From: Glo-17 sp964637835
Lineage (GTDB): Bacteria > Krumholzibacteriota > Krumholzibacteriia > LZORAL124-64-63
Direction: 5' to 3'
DNA: 64,000 nucleotides
Assembly: GCA_964637835.1 (NCBI GenBank)
Contig: CAZWYF010000004.1
Location: forward strand, 1 to 64,000
In this document: positions 54,962 to 63,706 of the stretch, piece by piece
How the letters are laid out: every line of letters starts with the position of its first letter
Numbering within the stretch: the stretch's first letter is position 1
Made by a program: the position numbers and the translations under genes
Notes under the pieces: model-generated
Told to the model about the DNA's origin: nothing
Databases searched by the model: none
What the model saw: only the letters and a program-made list of their open reading frames with translations

Positions 54962-56455
54962 ATGCGTGTGTGCACGTTCGACACTGGTCGACCGCGCCCG
55001 GCCCGACCCCGACGCGGGCGCCGGGAGATGATGCCTCCCGGGCTGCTGGCCGCCCTCGGGGCGCTGCTGCTGCTCGCCGGCATGCTCGGCGGCGGCGGCG
55101 ACCCGGCCCGCGCCGCCGGGCCCGTGGACGTCAACGCCGACGTCCCGCGATCGCCCTTCGTGGCCGTGGGCGAGGCCGTGCGCCCGGCCGTGGTCTCCAT
55201 CCGCATCACCCGCGCCGTGGGCGAGGACGGGGTGGATCGCACCCCGCTGCAGGAGATGTACCGCCAGTTCTTCCCCGAGCGCGGGGGCGAGGGCGGCCGC
55301 TTCGAGAACCCCGGGACCGGATCCGGCTTCGTGATCGACCCGGCCGGCGAGATCCTCACCAACCACCACGTGATCAGCGGTGCGGACCGCATCTGGGTGC
55401 GGTTCGCGGGCGGGGACCGCGAATATGCCGCCGAGCTGGTGGGCTCCGACCCCCTGACCGACCTCGCCCTGATCCGCATCGACCCCGACGGCCGCGACCT
55501 CGCCCACCTCGCCTTCGGCGACTCGGAGTCCCTGCAGGTGGGCGACTGGGTGGTGGCCGTGGGCAACCCCTTCGGCAACCTCGAGGGCTCCATGACCGTG
55601 GGCATCCTCAGCGCCAAGGGCCGCGGGGGGTTGAACATCCAGGGCCTGACGCCGCGCTACCAGGACTTCCTGCAGACGGACGCCAGCATCAACTTCGGCA
55701 ACAGCGGCGGCCCGCTGGTGGACATCCAGGGCCGGGTGGTGGGCGTCAACACGGCCGTCAACACAGCCGGCCAGGGCATCGGCTTCGCGGTGCCCAGCCG
55801 CCTGGTCCAGCGCATCCACGCCGACCTCGCCCGGGATGGCCGGGTGGTGCGCGGCTGGCTCGGCGCCGCGGTGCACGAGCGTGATGGCGGTCTGGTGATC
55901 GGCCAGGTGCTGTCCGACTCGCCGGCCGCCGCAGCCGGTCTGCAGGAGGACGACCGTCTGCTCCGGTTCGCCGGCCGGGCGGTGTCGTCCCAGCGCGACC
56001 TGCAGTTCCTGGTGGCGGACACCCCGCTGGGCGAGCCGGTGAACTGCACCATCGAACGCGACGGGGGCCGGCAGGAGCTGTCGGTGACCCTGGTGGAACT
56101 GGATCCCGAGCGGATCGACGCGGCCGGCGGCCGCCACTGGCTCGGCCTGGAGGTGGCCGACCTCGCCGATGGCGATCCGCGGGTCCGGCGCCTGAAGGAG
56201 ACGCTCGGTATCGAGGCCGCGACCGGCGTGCTGGTCGTGGCTGTCGAGGCGGGGCGCCCAGGTGCGGAGGCCGGGATCCGTCCCGGGGACGTCCTGGTCG
56301 CCATCGAGGACAGGGATCTTTCCGATCTGGCCGCCTGGCGCCGTGCGCGCGCCGCGCTGGGTGGTCAGCGGGACGCCCTGACATTGCTGGTCCGGACGGG
56401 GGCGAACGAGCGATTCGTCCAGGTGACGCCCCGCGATGCGGGAACCCTGCAATAG
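54962..56455 (+). CDS. degP: HtrA/DegP-type periplasmic serine protease with two PDZ domains
   Basis: 497-residue envelope quality-control protease. A basic N-terminus and a hydrophobic segment (LLAALGALLLLAGML) export or anchor it. The trypsin-like domain has its triad at His136 (LTNHHVIS), Asp167 (PLTDLALIRID) and Ser248 (NFGNSGGPL). PDZ1 (about 305-390, GWLGAAVHERDGGLVIGQV) and PDZ2 (about 400-490, AGRPGAEAGIRPGDVLVAI) follow. The start at 54962 has only a weak GGAAG site; an internal ATG pair at 55028 preceded by GGGAG would still leave a signal sequence. Promoter and operator-like palindromes lie just upstream, and the primary sigma factor gene follows within 50 bases. Confidence 0.93.
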   Translation: MRVCTFDTGRPRPARPRRGRREMMPPGLLAALGALLLLAGMLGGGGDPARAAGPVDVNADVPRSPFVAVGEAVRPAVVSIRITRAVGEDGVDRTPLQEMYRQFFPERGGEGGRFENPGTGSGFVIDPAGEILTNHHVISGADRIWVRFAGGDREYAAELVGSDPLTDLALIRIDPDGRDLAHLAFGDSESLQVGDWVVAVGNPFGNLEGSMTVGILSAKGRGGLNIQGLTPRYQDFLQTDASINFGNSGGPLVDIQGRVVGVNTAVNTAGQGIGFAVPSRLVQRIHADLARDGRVVRGWLGAAVHERDGGLVIGQVLSDSPAAAAGLQEDDRLLRFAGRAVSSQRDLQFLVADTPLGEPVNCTIERDGGRQELSVTLVELDPERIDAAGGRHWLGLEVADLADGDPRVRRLKETLGIEAATGVLVVAVEAGRPGAEAGIRPGDVLVAIEDRDLSDLAAWRRARAALGGQRDALTLLVRTGANERFVQVTPRDAGTLQ

Positions 56456-56502
56456 CGTCACACCGTGCGGGCCGAGGCCCCACGCAGCCGGGAGAGAGAG
56501 CC

Positions 56503-57369
56503 ATGGCTGGCAGGAGACACATGTTCCCCGCGACCCATGAAAAAGGGCTCGAGGTCTACTTCCGTGACATCAACCGCTACCCGCTGCTCAGCCGCGAGGA
56601 GGAGGCGGCGCTGGCCGTCCGCATCCTCGAGGGCGACGAGGAGGCCCTGCGCGCCCTGGTCCGCGCCAACCTGCGCTTCGTGGTCTCGGTGGCCAAGCGG
56701 TACACCGGTCAGGGGCTGCAGCTCTCGGATCTGATCAACGAGGGCAACCTGGGGCTGCTCAAGGCCGCGCGGCGCTTCGACCAGACGAGAGGCTACCGCT
56801 TCATCTCCTACGCGGTCTGGTGGATCCGCCAGGCCATCATGCAGGCGCTGCTGGACAAGTCGCGAACGGTGCGGCTACCACAGAACCAGACGGCGCTGCT
56901 CATCAAGATCCACCGCACCCGGGCCGCCCTGCAGAACGAGGGCATCCCCAATCCCGACCCGCGGCAGATCGCGCGGCGGCTGGAGGTGGAGGAGGGGGAC
57001 GTGGTCCACGCCCTGGCCTCCGACCGCACCGAGATGGGACTGGACGACTTCGGCTCCACCGGCGACGAGCGCCCGTTGCGCGAGACGCTGGCCGACGAGG
57101 ACGCCATCTCCACGGACTACGACGTGCTCGTGCGCGGGCTGCGCGAGGATGTGCGGCGAGCCCTCTCCGTCCTGAGCAAGCGCGAGGCGGAGGTGGTGAT
57201 CCAGTACTTCGGCCTCAGCTACGAGGACGCCCAGACCCTGCAGACCATCGGCGAACGTTTGGGACTGACCCGGGAGCGCATCCGCCAGATCAAGGAGCGG
57301 GCGCTGGCCAAGATGCGTGGCTCGGTGGGGCACCAGCTGCTGTACGACTACTACGAGAGCGAGTTCTAG
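56503..57369 (+). CDS. rpoD: Primary-type sigma factor (RpoD/SigA), short form
   Basis: 288-residue sigma70. Regions 1.2 to 4 are all present: LEVYFRDINRYPLLSREEEAALA (1.2), LVRANLRFVVSVAKRYTGQGLQLSDLINEGNLGLLKAARRFD (2.1-2.2), YRFISYAVWWIRQAIMQAL (2.3-2.4), LPQNQTALLIKIHRTRAAL and the region 3 helices, and LQTIGERLGLTRERIRQIKERALAKMR (4.2). Region 1.1 and the non-conserved insert are missing, as in the short RpoD of Bacteroidota. It could be the housekeeping or an RpoD-like second factor; the full set of conserved aromatic residues in 2.3 favours the primary role. A GGGAGAGAGA site precedes the ATG, and it lies 47 bases after degP. Confidence 0.9.
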   Translation: MAGRRHMFPATHEKGLEVYFRDINRYPLLSREEEAALAVRILEGDEEALRALVRANLRFVVSVAKRYTGQGLQLSDLINEGNLGLLKAARRFDQTRGYRFISYAVWWIRQAIMQALLDKSRTVRLPQNQTALLIKIHRTRAALQNEGIPNPDPRQIARRLEVEEGDVVHALASDRTEMGLDDFGSTGDERPLRETLADEDAISTDYDVLVRGLREDVRRALSVLSKREAEVVIQYFGLSYEDAQTLQTIGERLGLTRERIRQIKERALAKMRGSVGHQLLYDYYESEF

Positions 57370-57370
57370 C

Positions 57371-57427
57371 CGTCCGGCCTCGCGGGGACCGTCCGGCCTC
57401 GCGGGGACCGTCCGGCCTCGCGGGGAC
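57371..57427. repeat. 19-bp perfect tandem repeat, three copies
   Basis: cgtccggcctcgcggggac repeats three times without mismatch directly after the sigma factor stop codon (57371-57389, 57390-57408, 57409-57427). Confidence 0.95.
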
Positions 57428-57434
57428 CGGGATG

Positions 57435-57466
57435 CCGCCACGGTGCCCTGCGGGGTGCCGTGGCGG
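57435..57466 (+). terminator. Hairpin after the sigma factor gene
   Basis: Perfect nine-base stem CCGCCACGG / CCGTGGCGG with a 14-base loop, right after the tandem repeats; followed by tctcg, so only a weak terminator. Confidence 0.45.
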
Positions 57467-57539
57467 TCTCGATGGCGCAGTTCTTGCTCTGGATGGCCCG
57501 GCAGGCGCCCGCCGCGCGCCCTGCCCGGTCGATGCCGTG

Positions 57540-57568
57540 TTGACAGGTGCCATGGCCGGGCCCATCCT
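57540..57568 (+). promoter_or_regulatory. Promoter of the M23 peptidase gene
   Basis: TTGACA at 57540-57545, 17 bases, CATCCT at 57563-57568. Predicted start near 57575, leader about 48 bases. Confidence 0.55.
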
Positions 57569-57622
57569 GTGGGCCTGAAGGCGGACGAGGAGCGTCCGCC
57601 ACCATCCGATCCGGGATCATGC

Positions 57623-58546
57623 ATGCGATTGCAGAAGCGCTACTCCTTCCTCTTCATCCCCGAGGGCGATGGCCGGAGCCGTGAATTCCGAGTGCCGCGC
57701 TGGACGATCCTCTCGGCGCTGGCCGTGGTGAGCGTGCTCGCCCTGGGGGCCGCGCTCTATGTGGTCGACCTGCAGGCCGGCGCCGCCTGGCGGCCGGGGG
57801 GCTCGCCCCTGGCCAGGGAGAACCAGCAGCTGCGCCAGGACGTGGATCGGTCCGCGGCCCGCGTGGCCTCGCTGCAGCAGGACCTGGACGCCGTGTTCGC
57901 CTACCAGCAGATGGTGGCCGCGGCGGTGGACGTCACGCCCCTGGACGCCGAGGCGCGGCTGGCCGGCGTGGGCGGTCGCGGGTCGCTGACCTCTGGCGAG
58001 CTGGGGCTGGCCGCCGAGACCACGGCCGGCGCCCTGCCGGCGGACCTCGAGTCCATCCTGAACCAGGCCCGGATCCAGCGGCAGGGCATGGCGGCGCTCC
58101 TGGACACGCTGGGTGCGCGGCGGGACGTCCGCGACCGCATCCCCTCCATCCGACCCTGTGACATCGGCTGGCTCAGCTCGCGGTACGGCATGCGGCGCGA
58201 TCCGTTCACCGGCAAGCAGACCTTCCACCGCGGGCTCGACTTCAGCCTGCCGGTGGGCACCCCGGTGCGCGCCACGGCGGCGGGCGTGGTCCGCTCCGTG
58301 GAGAAGCAGCGAGGGCTCGGTCGGCTGGTGAAGATCGATCACGGCGGCGGCGTGCTCACCGTCTACGCCCACCTGCAGGAGGCGCGCGTGAGCAGGGGCG
58401 ACCGCGTCGAGCGCGGTCAGGTGATCGCGCTCTCGGGCAACTCCGGCCGCTCCACCGCTCCCCACCTGCACTACGAGGTCCGGATCGGTGGCCGGTCGGT
58501 GAACCCGCTCACGTACATCCTGGACACCTACGCCGGGCGGCGCTGA
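57623..58546 (+). CDS. M23 family peptidoglycan endopeptidase, membrane-anchored
   Basis: 307-residue LytM-type metallopeptidase. A cytoplasmic N-terminal stretch (MRLQKRYSFLFIPEGDGRSREFRVPRW) leads to one transmembrane helix (ILSALAVVSVLALGAALYVV), then a periplasmic coiled coil (ENQQLRQDVDRSAARVASLQQDLDAVF) and the LytM domain. Zinc and catalytic residues are intact: His202 and Asp206 in HRGLDFS and His281/His283 in APHLHYEV. It resembles the MepM/EnvC-type proteins that cut peptide cross-bridges during growth or division; the intact site suggests it is active, not a pure activator. The start at 57623 has a weak CGGGA site. Confidence 0.9.
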   Translation: MRLQKRYSFLFIPEGDGRSREFRVPRWTILSALAVVSVLALGAALYVVDLQAGAAWRPGGSPLARENQQLRQDVDRSAARVASLQQDLDAVFAYQQMVAAAVDVTPLDAEARLAGVGGRGSLTSGELGLAAETTAGALPADLESILNQARIQRQGMAALLDTLGARRDVRDRIPSIRPCDIGWLSSRYGMRRDPFTGKQTFHRGLDFSLPVGTPVRATAAGVVRSVEKQRGLGRLVKIDHGGGVLTVYAHLQEARVSRGDRVERGQVIALSGNSGRSTAPHLHYEVRIGGRSVNPLTYILDTYAGRR

Positions 58547-58601
58547 GCGCCACCCGCCAGCGACGCGGTCCCGCCGCGGCAACCGCCGCCATCGGCGTCT
58601 G

Positions 58602-58630
58602 TTGCCCGACCGGGGGGCGTGTGCTAGCAT
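58602..58630 (+). promoter_or_regulatory. Promoter of the ybbR gene
   Basis: TTGCCC at 58602-58607, 17 bases, TAGCAT at 58625-58630 preceded by TGC (extended -10). Predicted start near 58637. Confidence 0.6.
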
Positions 58631-58688
58631 CCCGCCGCGCCGGCACGGGGCCGGCGGTTCTCGCTCCTGGCCGAAGGAACGGCGACCC

Positions 58689-59633
58689 GTGAAGAACGTG
58701 CTGCTGAAGGTCGGTTGCCTGGTGGTGGCGGTCCTGGTCTGGATCCAGGTCGCGGCGACCACCATGATCGAGTCGGACGTGAGCCTGCCGCTGGAGGTCA
58801 GCGGTCTGGCCGACACGCTCACCGTGGACGGCAGCAACCTGCCCGAGAGCGGCCGGGCGCGGCTGCGCACCACCAAGCTCTCGCTCATGGCCAAGCAGTA
58901 CCTCGGGATCTCGCTCGGCAGCATCGCCATCGACCTCTCCAGCAAGACCGCCGGCCCCCCCGTGATCCACCAGCTCAACGAGGCCGACGTGCGCACCGAC
59001 GCCGAGGTGGTCGGACTCCTGCCGCCGGTGCGCTTCCCGCTGCGCGTGGACGTGCAGCAGACGCGGCGGCTGCCGGTCCGGGCGGCGGTGCGCGGCCGCC
59101 TGCCTTCCGACCGCGTGCTGGCCGGCCCGGTGAGCGTGCGGCCGGACACGGTCGCGGTGTCCGGCCCGCGGCGCTTCTTCGCCGGGCTGGACTCCCTGGT
59201 CACCGAGACCGTCGATCTGGGCTCCCTGCAGCGGGCGGTGACGCGCGAGGTGCCGTTGCTCCCGCCGCCGCGGCCGCTGGTGCTCGCCACCGAGAAGGTC
59301 ACCGTCACGGTCCCGGTCGCGCGTCTCGAGGAGCGGGTGCTGGCCAACGTGCCGGTGCTCGTGCTCGCCGAGAGCGACCTCGGCGAGCCCGGCGTCTCGC
59401 CGCCGGTGTGCGATGTCCTGGTCCGCGGGCCGGCCGATTCGGTGGCCGCCATGCGCCCCGAACGTCTGCTGGTCTCGGTCCCGGTCACCGATCTCGGTCC
59501 CGGCGTCCATCAGGTCCGCGGTCAGGTCCAGCATCCGGCCTGGGTCTCCTCGGTGGAGGTGACGCCGGCGGTGTTCATGGTGCTGATCGGCGATGACCGC
59601 CCACGCGATCCGACGGGGGAGCCGCGCCGATGA
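58689..59633 (+). CDS. YbbR/CdaR-like protein
   Basis: 314 residues; a GTG start at 58689 served by GAAGGA. One N-terminal membrane anchor (VLLKVGCLVVAVLVWIQVA) is followed by beta-rich YbbR-like repeats (DVSLPLEVSGLADTL, RLPVRAAVRGRLPSDRVLAGPVSVRPDTVAVSGP, VANVPVLVL-type strands). In Firmicutes YbbR (CdaR) regulates the c-di-AMP cyclase CdaA and the genes are adjacent; here no cyclase gene is next to it. Its TGA overlaps the ATG of the following gene by four bases (ATGA), so the two products are made together. Confidence 0.8.
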   Translation: MKNVLLKVGCLVVAVLVWIQVAATTMIESDVSLPLEVSGLADTLTVDGSNLPESGRARLRTTKLSLMAKQYLGISLGSIAIDLSSKTAGPPVIHQLNEADVRTDAEVVGLLPPVRFPLRVDVQQTRRLPVRAAVRGRLPSDRVLAGPVSVRPDTVAVSGPRRFFAGLDSLVTETVDLGSLQRAVTREVPLLPPPRPLVLATEKVTVTVPVARLEERVLANVPVLVLAESDLGEPGVSPPVCDVLVRGPADSVAAMRPERLLVSVPVTDLGPGVHQVRGQVQHPAWVSSVEVTPAVFMVLIGDDRPRDPTGEPRR

Positions 59634-60544
59634 TCGGCGAGCGTTTCGGACCGGCCTTCGCGCTGCTCCTCGTCCTGGCGCTGCTGCTGCTGCTGACCGC
59701 GGCGGCCCTGTGGTGGCCGCGCGCGGGGTCCGGCGACAGCGACGGCACCCTGCTGGTGCTGTCCCCGGCCGCCGACCCGCGTCGCGAGGAGGCCCTGGCG
59801 GCGCTGGCCCGCTACGTGGGGGACGCGGCCGGCCAGCGCCTGCGGCTGGAGGTCGCCCGGGATCGCGCGGCCTTCGCGGCGGGATTGTCGTCGGCGGCGT
59901 TCGTCCTGACCCCCGATGCCGTGGCGGTCACCCTGCCGGCCGCGGCCTGGCAGCCGCTGGCCGCAGGTCGGCGGCGGGTGCCCTGGAATCTGCGTCCGTC
60001 GGCGGTGCTCATCAGCCGTGTGGATGCCGCGGGCGGCGACCGACCCTGGCAGACGGCGCCGGATCGGACGGCGGTGGGCGACTCCCTCTCCCTGGTCTGC
60101 CTGGCGCCGCTCTGCGCCGACGGTCGGGACGGCGGCCTGCCGGCGGGCGTGACCTGGGGCGACGACCCCTACGACCATCGGGCCCTCTTCCTGGCTGCCC
60201 GGCACGGCGCGTTCGACCACGTGCTCGGCCGGCAGTGGGATCTGGAGGCGCTCCTGGCCGCCGGCCGGCTCGATGGCGACCGCTGGCGTGTGCGCACGGT
60301 CTCGGACCCGGTGCCGGACCTGGTGATCATGGTCAACCGGCGGGTGCCCATGCCGTCGCGCCTCGCCGTGCAGCAGGCCCTGTCGGTGCTCGGGCGCCAG
60401 GAACAGCCGGCGTTCGCGGGCGCCGCCATCCTCGCCGTCCAGCTCGGCCGCCTCGGCCTCGACGGCTTCAACGCCCTGCTCGGACCCGATTTCGATCGCC
60501 TGCGCCGGCGCTTCGGACCCTGCTGGCCCCGCCTGGCCCCTTGA
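59630..60544 (+). CDS. PhnD-like periplasmic binding protein
   Basis: 304 residues, translationally coupled to the ybbR gene. An N-terminal hydrophobic segment (FALLLVLALLLLLTAAALWW) is either an uncleaved anchor or a signal. The remainder resembles a type 2 periplasmic substrate-binding fold of the phosphonate/PhnD kind: LVLSPAADPRREEALAALARYVGDAAG at the N-lobe, AFVLTPDAVAV, VPDLVIMVNRRVPMPSRLAVQQALSVLG and the C-terminal LGLDGFNAL. No ABC permease or ATPase is nearby, so a sensor or assembly role beside YbbR is as likely as transport. I am unsure of the family. Confidence 0.55.
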   Translation: MIGERFGPAFALLLVLALLLLLTAAALWWPRAGSGDSDGTLLVLSPAADPRREEALAALARYVGDAAGQRLRLEVARDRAAFAAGLSSAAFVLTPDAVAVTLPAAAWQPLAAGRRRVPWNLRPSAVLISRVDAAGGDRPWQTAPDRTAVGDSLSLVCLAPLCADGRDGGLPAGVTWGDDPYDHRALFLAARHGAFDHVLGRQWDLEALLAAGRLDGDRWRVRTVSDPVPDLVIMVNRRVPMPSRLAVQQALSVLGRQEQPAFAGAAILAVQLGRLGLDGFNALLGPDFDRLRRRFGPCWPRLAP

Positions 60545-60592
60545 CGCATATTGGGCGACCGGGGGGCGGTGGCCGCCCTGCCGCCCGTGTGC

Positions 60593-60598
60593 TACTGT
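60593..60598 (+). promoter_or_regulatory. Extended -10 promoter of the hisS-aspS-phoH operon
   Basis: TGTGC then TACTGT at 60593-60598. No strong -35 box at 17-18 bases. Predicted start near 60605, leader about 34 bases. Confidence 0.4.
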
Positions 60599-60638
60599 TC
60601 GCCGCGCCCTGGACCGTCCGCGACCGAGAGAGGATCGC

Positions 60639-61913
60639 ATGAACCTGAAGTACCAACGCCTCAAGGGTACCCGCGACATCATGCTCGAGGAGGTCGAGCG
60701 CTGGCGCTGGTGCGAGGAGCGCTGGATCGAGACCCTGGCCCGCTACGGCTACGGGGAGATCCGCACGCCGGTGATCGAACCGGTGGATCTGTTCCTGCGC
60801 TCGGTGGGCGAGGGCACCGACATCGTGGACAAGGAGATGTATGCCTTCGAGACCAGGGGCGGCGAGCGCCTGACCCTGCGGCCGGAGATGACCGCGTCGG
60901 TGGTGCGGGCCTACCTGGAAAACGGCCTGACGCGGCAGCCGGGCACGGTGAAGTTCTGGTACCTGGGGCCCATGTTCCGGCACGACCGTCCCCAGGCCGG
61001 CCGCTACCGCCAGTTCCACCAGGTGGGCGTCGAGGCCCTGGGCTCGGACAGCCCGGTGCTCGACGCCGAGGTGATCCAGACCCTGCTGGCGCTCTTCGAC
61101 GCGGTGGACGCCCGCGGCCTGACGCTGCTGCTCAACAGCATCGGCTGCCCGGCCTGCCGGCCCGATTTCCTGGCCAGCCTGGGCAGCTACCTGGCCGAGC
61201 GCGCCAGCGAGATCCCCCCGGCGTTCCAGGACCGCGTCACCGCCAATCCGCTGCGCCTGTACGACGCCAAGGACGAGGTCGTCCAGTCCATCATGGCCGG
61301 CCACGCACCCATCACCGAGCACCTCTGCGAGGATTGCCGCGACCACCACGCCGAGGTCAAGGCGTGCCTCGAGGACCTGGAGATCGCCTTCGAGGAGGAT
61401 CCCACCCTGGTGCGCGGCCTGGACTACTACACGCGCACCACCTTCGAGGTCACCGCGCGGAGCGAGCGCAAGCAGAGCAGCCTGGCCGGCGGCGGCCGCT
61501 ACGACGGCCTGGTCGAGCAGTGCGGCGGCCCGTCCACGCCGGGCATCGGCTTCTCGGTGGGCGTGGAGCGCACGCTGCTGCACCTGGCCGACGAGCCGGT
61601 GGACCTGCAGCGCAGCCGGCAGTCGGTGGTGGACGTCTACGTGGCCTGCGTGGGACCGGATGCCGAGCGCTACGCCCTGATCGGCGCCGATATCCTGCGC
61701 GACATCTGCCGCGTGGAGGTCGACACCTCCGGCCGCTCGCTCAAGGCCCAGGCCAAGGCGGCCAACCAGCGCCTGGCGCGCGTCCTGCTCATCGCCGGGG
61801 ACGAGGAGATCGAGCAGAAGGTCTTCCAGCTCAAGCAACTGGACACCGGCGAACAGCGCGCGGTGGACCACGACCACATCCTGACGGCCGTGAGGGAGGT
61901 CCTCGAACAGTGA
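60639..61913 (+). CDS. hisS: Histidyl-tRNA synthetase
   Basis: 424-residue class IIa aminoacyl-tRNA synthetase charging tRNA-His. N-terminal LKGTRDIMLEE, motif 1 region YGYGEIRTPVIEP, motif 2 WYLGPMFRHDRPQAGRYRQFHQ, the histidine-specific LVRGLDYYTRTTFEV and GGGRYDGL, motif 3 GIGFSVGVERTLL, and a C-terminal anticodon-binding domain (VYVACVGPDAERYALIGADILR). Length is normal. The start has GAGAGGATCGC upstream. The stop codon overlaps the GTG of aspS. Confidence 0.96.
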   Translation: MNLKYQRLKGTRDIMLEEVERWRWCEERWIETLARYGYGEIRTPVIEPVDLFLRSVGEGTDIVDKEMYAFETRGGERLTLRPEMTASVVRAYLENGLTRQPGTVKFWYLGPMFRHDRPQAGRYRQFHQVGVEALGSDSPVLDAEVIQTLLALFDAVDARGLTLLLNSIGCPACRPDFLASLGSYLAERASEIPPAFQDRVTANPLRLYDAKDEVVQSIMAGHAPITEHLCEDCRDHHAEVKACLEDLEIAFEEDPTLVRGLDYYTRTTFEVTARSERKQSSLAGGGRYDGLVEQCGGPSTPGIGFSVGVERTLLHLADEPVDLQRSRQSVVDVYVACVGPDAERYALIGADILRDICRVEVDTSGRSLKAQAKAANQRLARVLLIAGDEEIEQKVFQLKQLDTGEQRAVDHDHILTAVREVLEQ

Positions 61914-63706
61914 GCAGCTACGACGCCACCGCCCTGCGCACGCACCCCTGCGGCGCCATCAACACCGCCCACGTGGGGCAGACCGTGACGCTGGCCGGCT
62001 GGGCCGGGCACATCCGCGATCTCGGCGGCGTGGCCTTCGTGGACCTGCGCGACCGCTGGGGCGAGGTGCAGGTGGTCTGCGAGGAGGGGCAGCCCCAGGA
62101 ACTGGCCCGGCACTTCAAGCTCGAGAGCGTCCTGCAGGTGACGGGCGAGGTGCGGCCACGGCCCGAGGGCATGGTCAATCCGGACAAGCCCACCGGCGCG
62201 GTGGAGGTGGTGGCGCGGGAGGTGACCATCCTCAACGGCTGCGCCCCGCTGCCCTTCCAGCTCCACGACGCCGAGAAGGTGGAGGAGGAGATGCGGCTGA
62301 AGTACCGCTACCTCCACCTGCGCCGGCCGGAGATGGCCCACAATCTCCAGGTGCGGCACCGCGCCTCCATGGCGGCCCGCCGGTTCCTGTCCGGGCGCGA
62401 CTTCCTGGAGGTGGAGACGCCGCTGCTGATCAAGACCACGCCCGAGGGCGCCCGCGACTACGTGGTGCCCAGCCGCATCCATCACGGCGAGTTCTACGCG
62501 CTGCCGCAGTCGCCGCAGCTCTACAAGCAGATCCTCATGGCCAGCGGCGTGGATCGCTACTTCCAGCTCGCGCGTTGCCTGCGCGACGAGGACCTGCGCA
62601 AGGATCGTCAGCCGGAGCACACCCAGATCGACCTGGAGATGAGCTTCGTGCAGGAGTCCGACGTCTACGCCCTGGTCGAGGAACTGATGGCCACCATCTT
62701 CGCCGAGGCCGCCGGCATCCAGCTGCAGACCCCGTTCCCGCGCATCGCCCACGACCAGGCCATGGATCTCTACGGTTCGGACAAGCCCGACCTGCGCTTC
62801 GGCCACCCGCTCACCGACCTGGACGACCTCGCCGCCGGCTGCGGCTTCGGCGTCTTCGAGAACGCGCTGGCGGCGGGCGGCACCGTGCGCTGCCTGTGCG
62901 CCCCCGGCCTGGCCCGCTACAGCCGCAAGCAGGTGGACGAGCTGGAGGCCCGGGCGAAGCAGCGCGGCCTGGCCGGCCTCGGGCGCACCAAGGCCACCGC
63001 CGACGGGTTCGACACCGGCATCGCCAAGTTCCTGGGCGCGGAGTTCCAGCAGGCGCTCCGCCAGCGCCTGGGCTGCCAGGAGGGCGACCTGATCCTCTTC
63101 GGCGCCGGCCCGAAGGCCACGGTGCTGGCCGCCCTGGGCGAGCTGCGCCTGGTGCTGGCCGAGCAGGAGGGCTGGATCCCGCCGGACCGCTGGGCGCTGG
63201 CGTGGGTCCACGACTTCCCCCTCTTCGAGCAGGACGAGGATACCGGTGGCTGGATGGCCTGCCACCACATGTTCACCATGCCGCGGCCGGAGTTCGTCGA
63301 CACGCTGGAGACCGCGCCGGGCGCCGTGCGGGCGCAGCTCTACGATCTGGTCTGCAACGGCGTGGAACTGGGGTCGGGCAGCATCCGCATCCATCAGCGG
63401 GAGCTGCAGGAGCGGGTCTTCCGGCTGGTGGGCATGCCCGAGGCGGAGTACCGCGCCAAGTTCGGCTTCTTCCTCGACGCCCTCGGCTACGGCGCTCCGC
63501 CCCATGGCGGCATCGCCCTGGGGCTGGACCGGCTGGTGATGCTCCTGTGCGGCGCGCCCAGCCTGCGCGAGGTGATCGCCTTCCCCAAGACCACCCTGGC
63601 GGCCTCGCCGCTGGACGCGGCCCCCGGACCCATCAGCGAGGCGCAGCTGCGCGAGCTGAACCTGGCCATCACCCCGCCCGCCTCGGGACAGGAGCCGTCG
63701 CGATGA
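61910..63706 (+). CDS. aspS: Aspartyl-tRNA synthetase (bacterial type)
   Basis: 598-residue class IIb synthetase. The GTG start at 61910 overlaps the hisS stop (GTGA). N-terminal OB-fold anticodon domain (VTLAGWAGHIRDLGGVAFVDLRDRWGEVQVV), catalytic core with QSPQLYKQILMASGVDRYFQLARCLRDEDLRKDRQPEHTQID (motif 2 region), the bacterial GAD insertion (about 290-410, including DGFDTGIAKFL), SGSIRIHQRELQ and motif 3 GIALGLDRLVMLL. The GAD insertion marks it as the bacterial type. Whether it is discriminating or also makes Asp-tRNA-Asn depends on the presence of a GatCAB elsewhere. Confidence 0.96.
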   Translation: MSSYDATALRTHPCGAINTAHVGQTVTLAGWAGHIRDLGGVAFVDLRDRWGEVQVVCEEGQPQELARHFKLESVLQVTGEVRPRPEGMVNPDKPTGAVEVVAREVTILNGCAPLPFQLHDAEKVEEEMRLKYRYLHLRRPEMAHNLQVRHRASMAARRFLSGRDFLEVETPLLIKTTPEGARDYVVPSRIHHGEFYALPQSPQLYKQILMASGVDRYFQLARCLRDEDLRKDRQPEHTQIDLEMSFVQESDVYALVEELMATIFAEAAGIQLQTPFPRIAHDQAMDLYGSDKPDLRFGHPLTDLDDLAAGCGFGVFENALAAGGTVRCLCAPGLARYSRKQVDELEARAKQRGLAGLGRTKATADGFDTGIAKFLGAEFQQALRQRLGCQEGDLILFGAGPKATVLAALGELRLVLAEQEGWIPPDRWALAWVHDFPLFEQDEDTGGWMACHHMFTMPRPEFVDTLETAPGAVRAQLYDLVCNGVELGSGSIRIHQRELQERVFRLVGMPEAEYRAKFGFFLDALGYGAPPHGGIALGLDRLVMLLCGAPSLREVIAFPKTTLAASPLDAAPGPISEAQLRELNLAITPPASGQEPSR

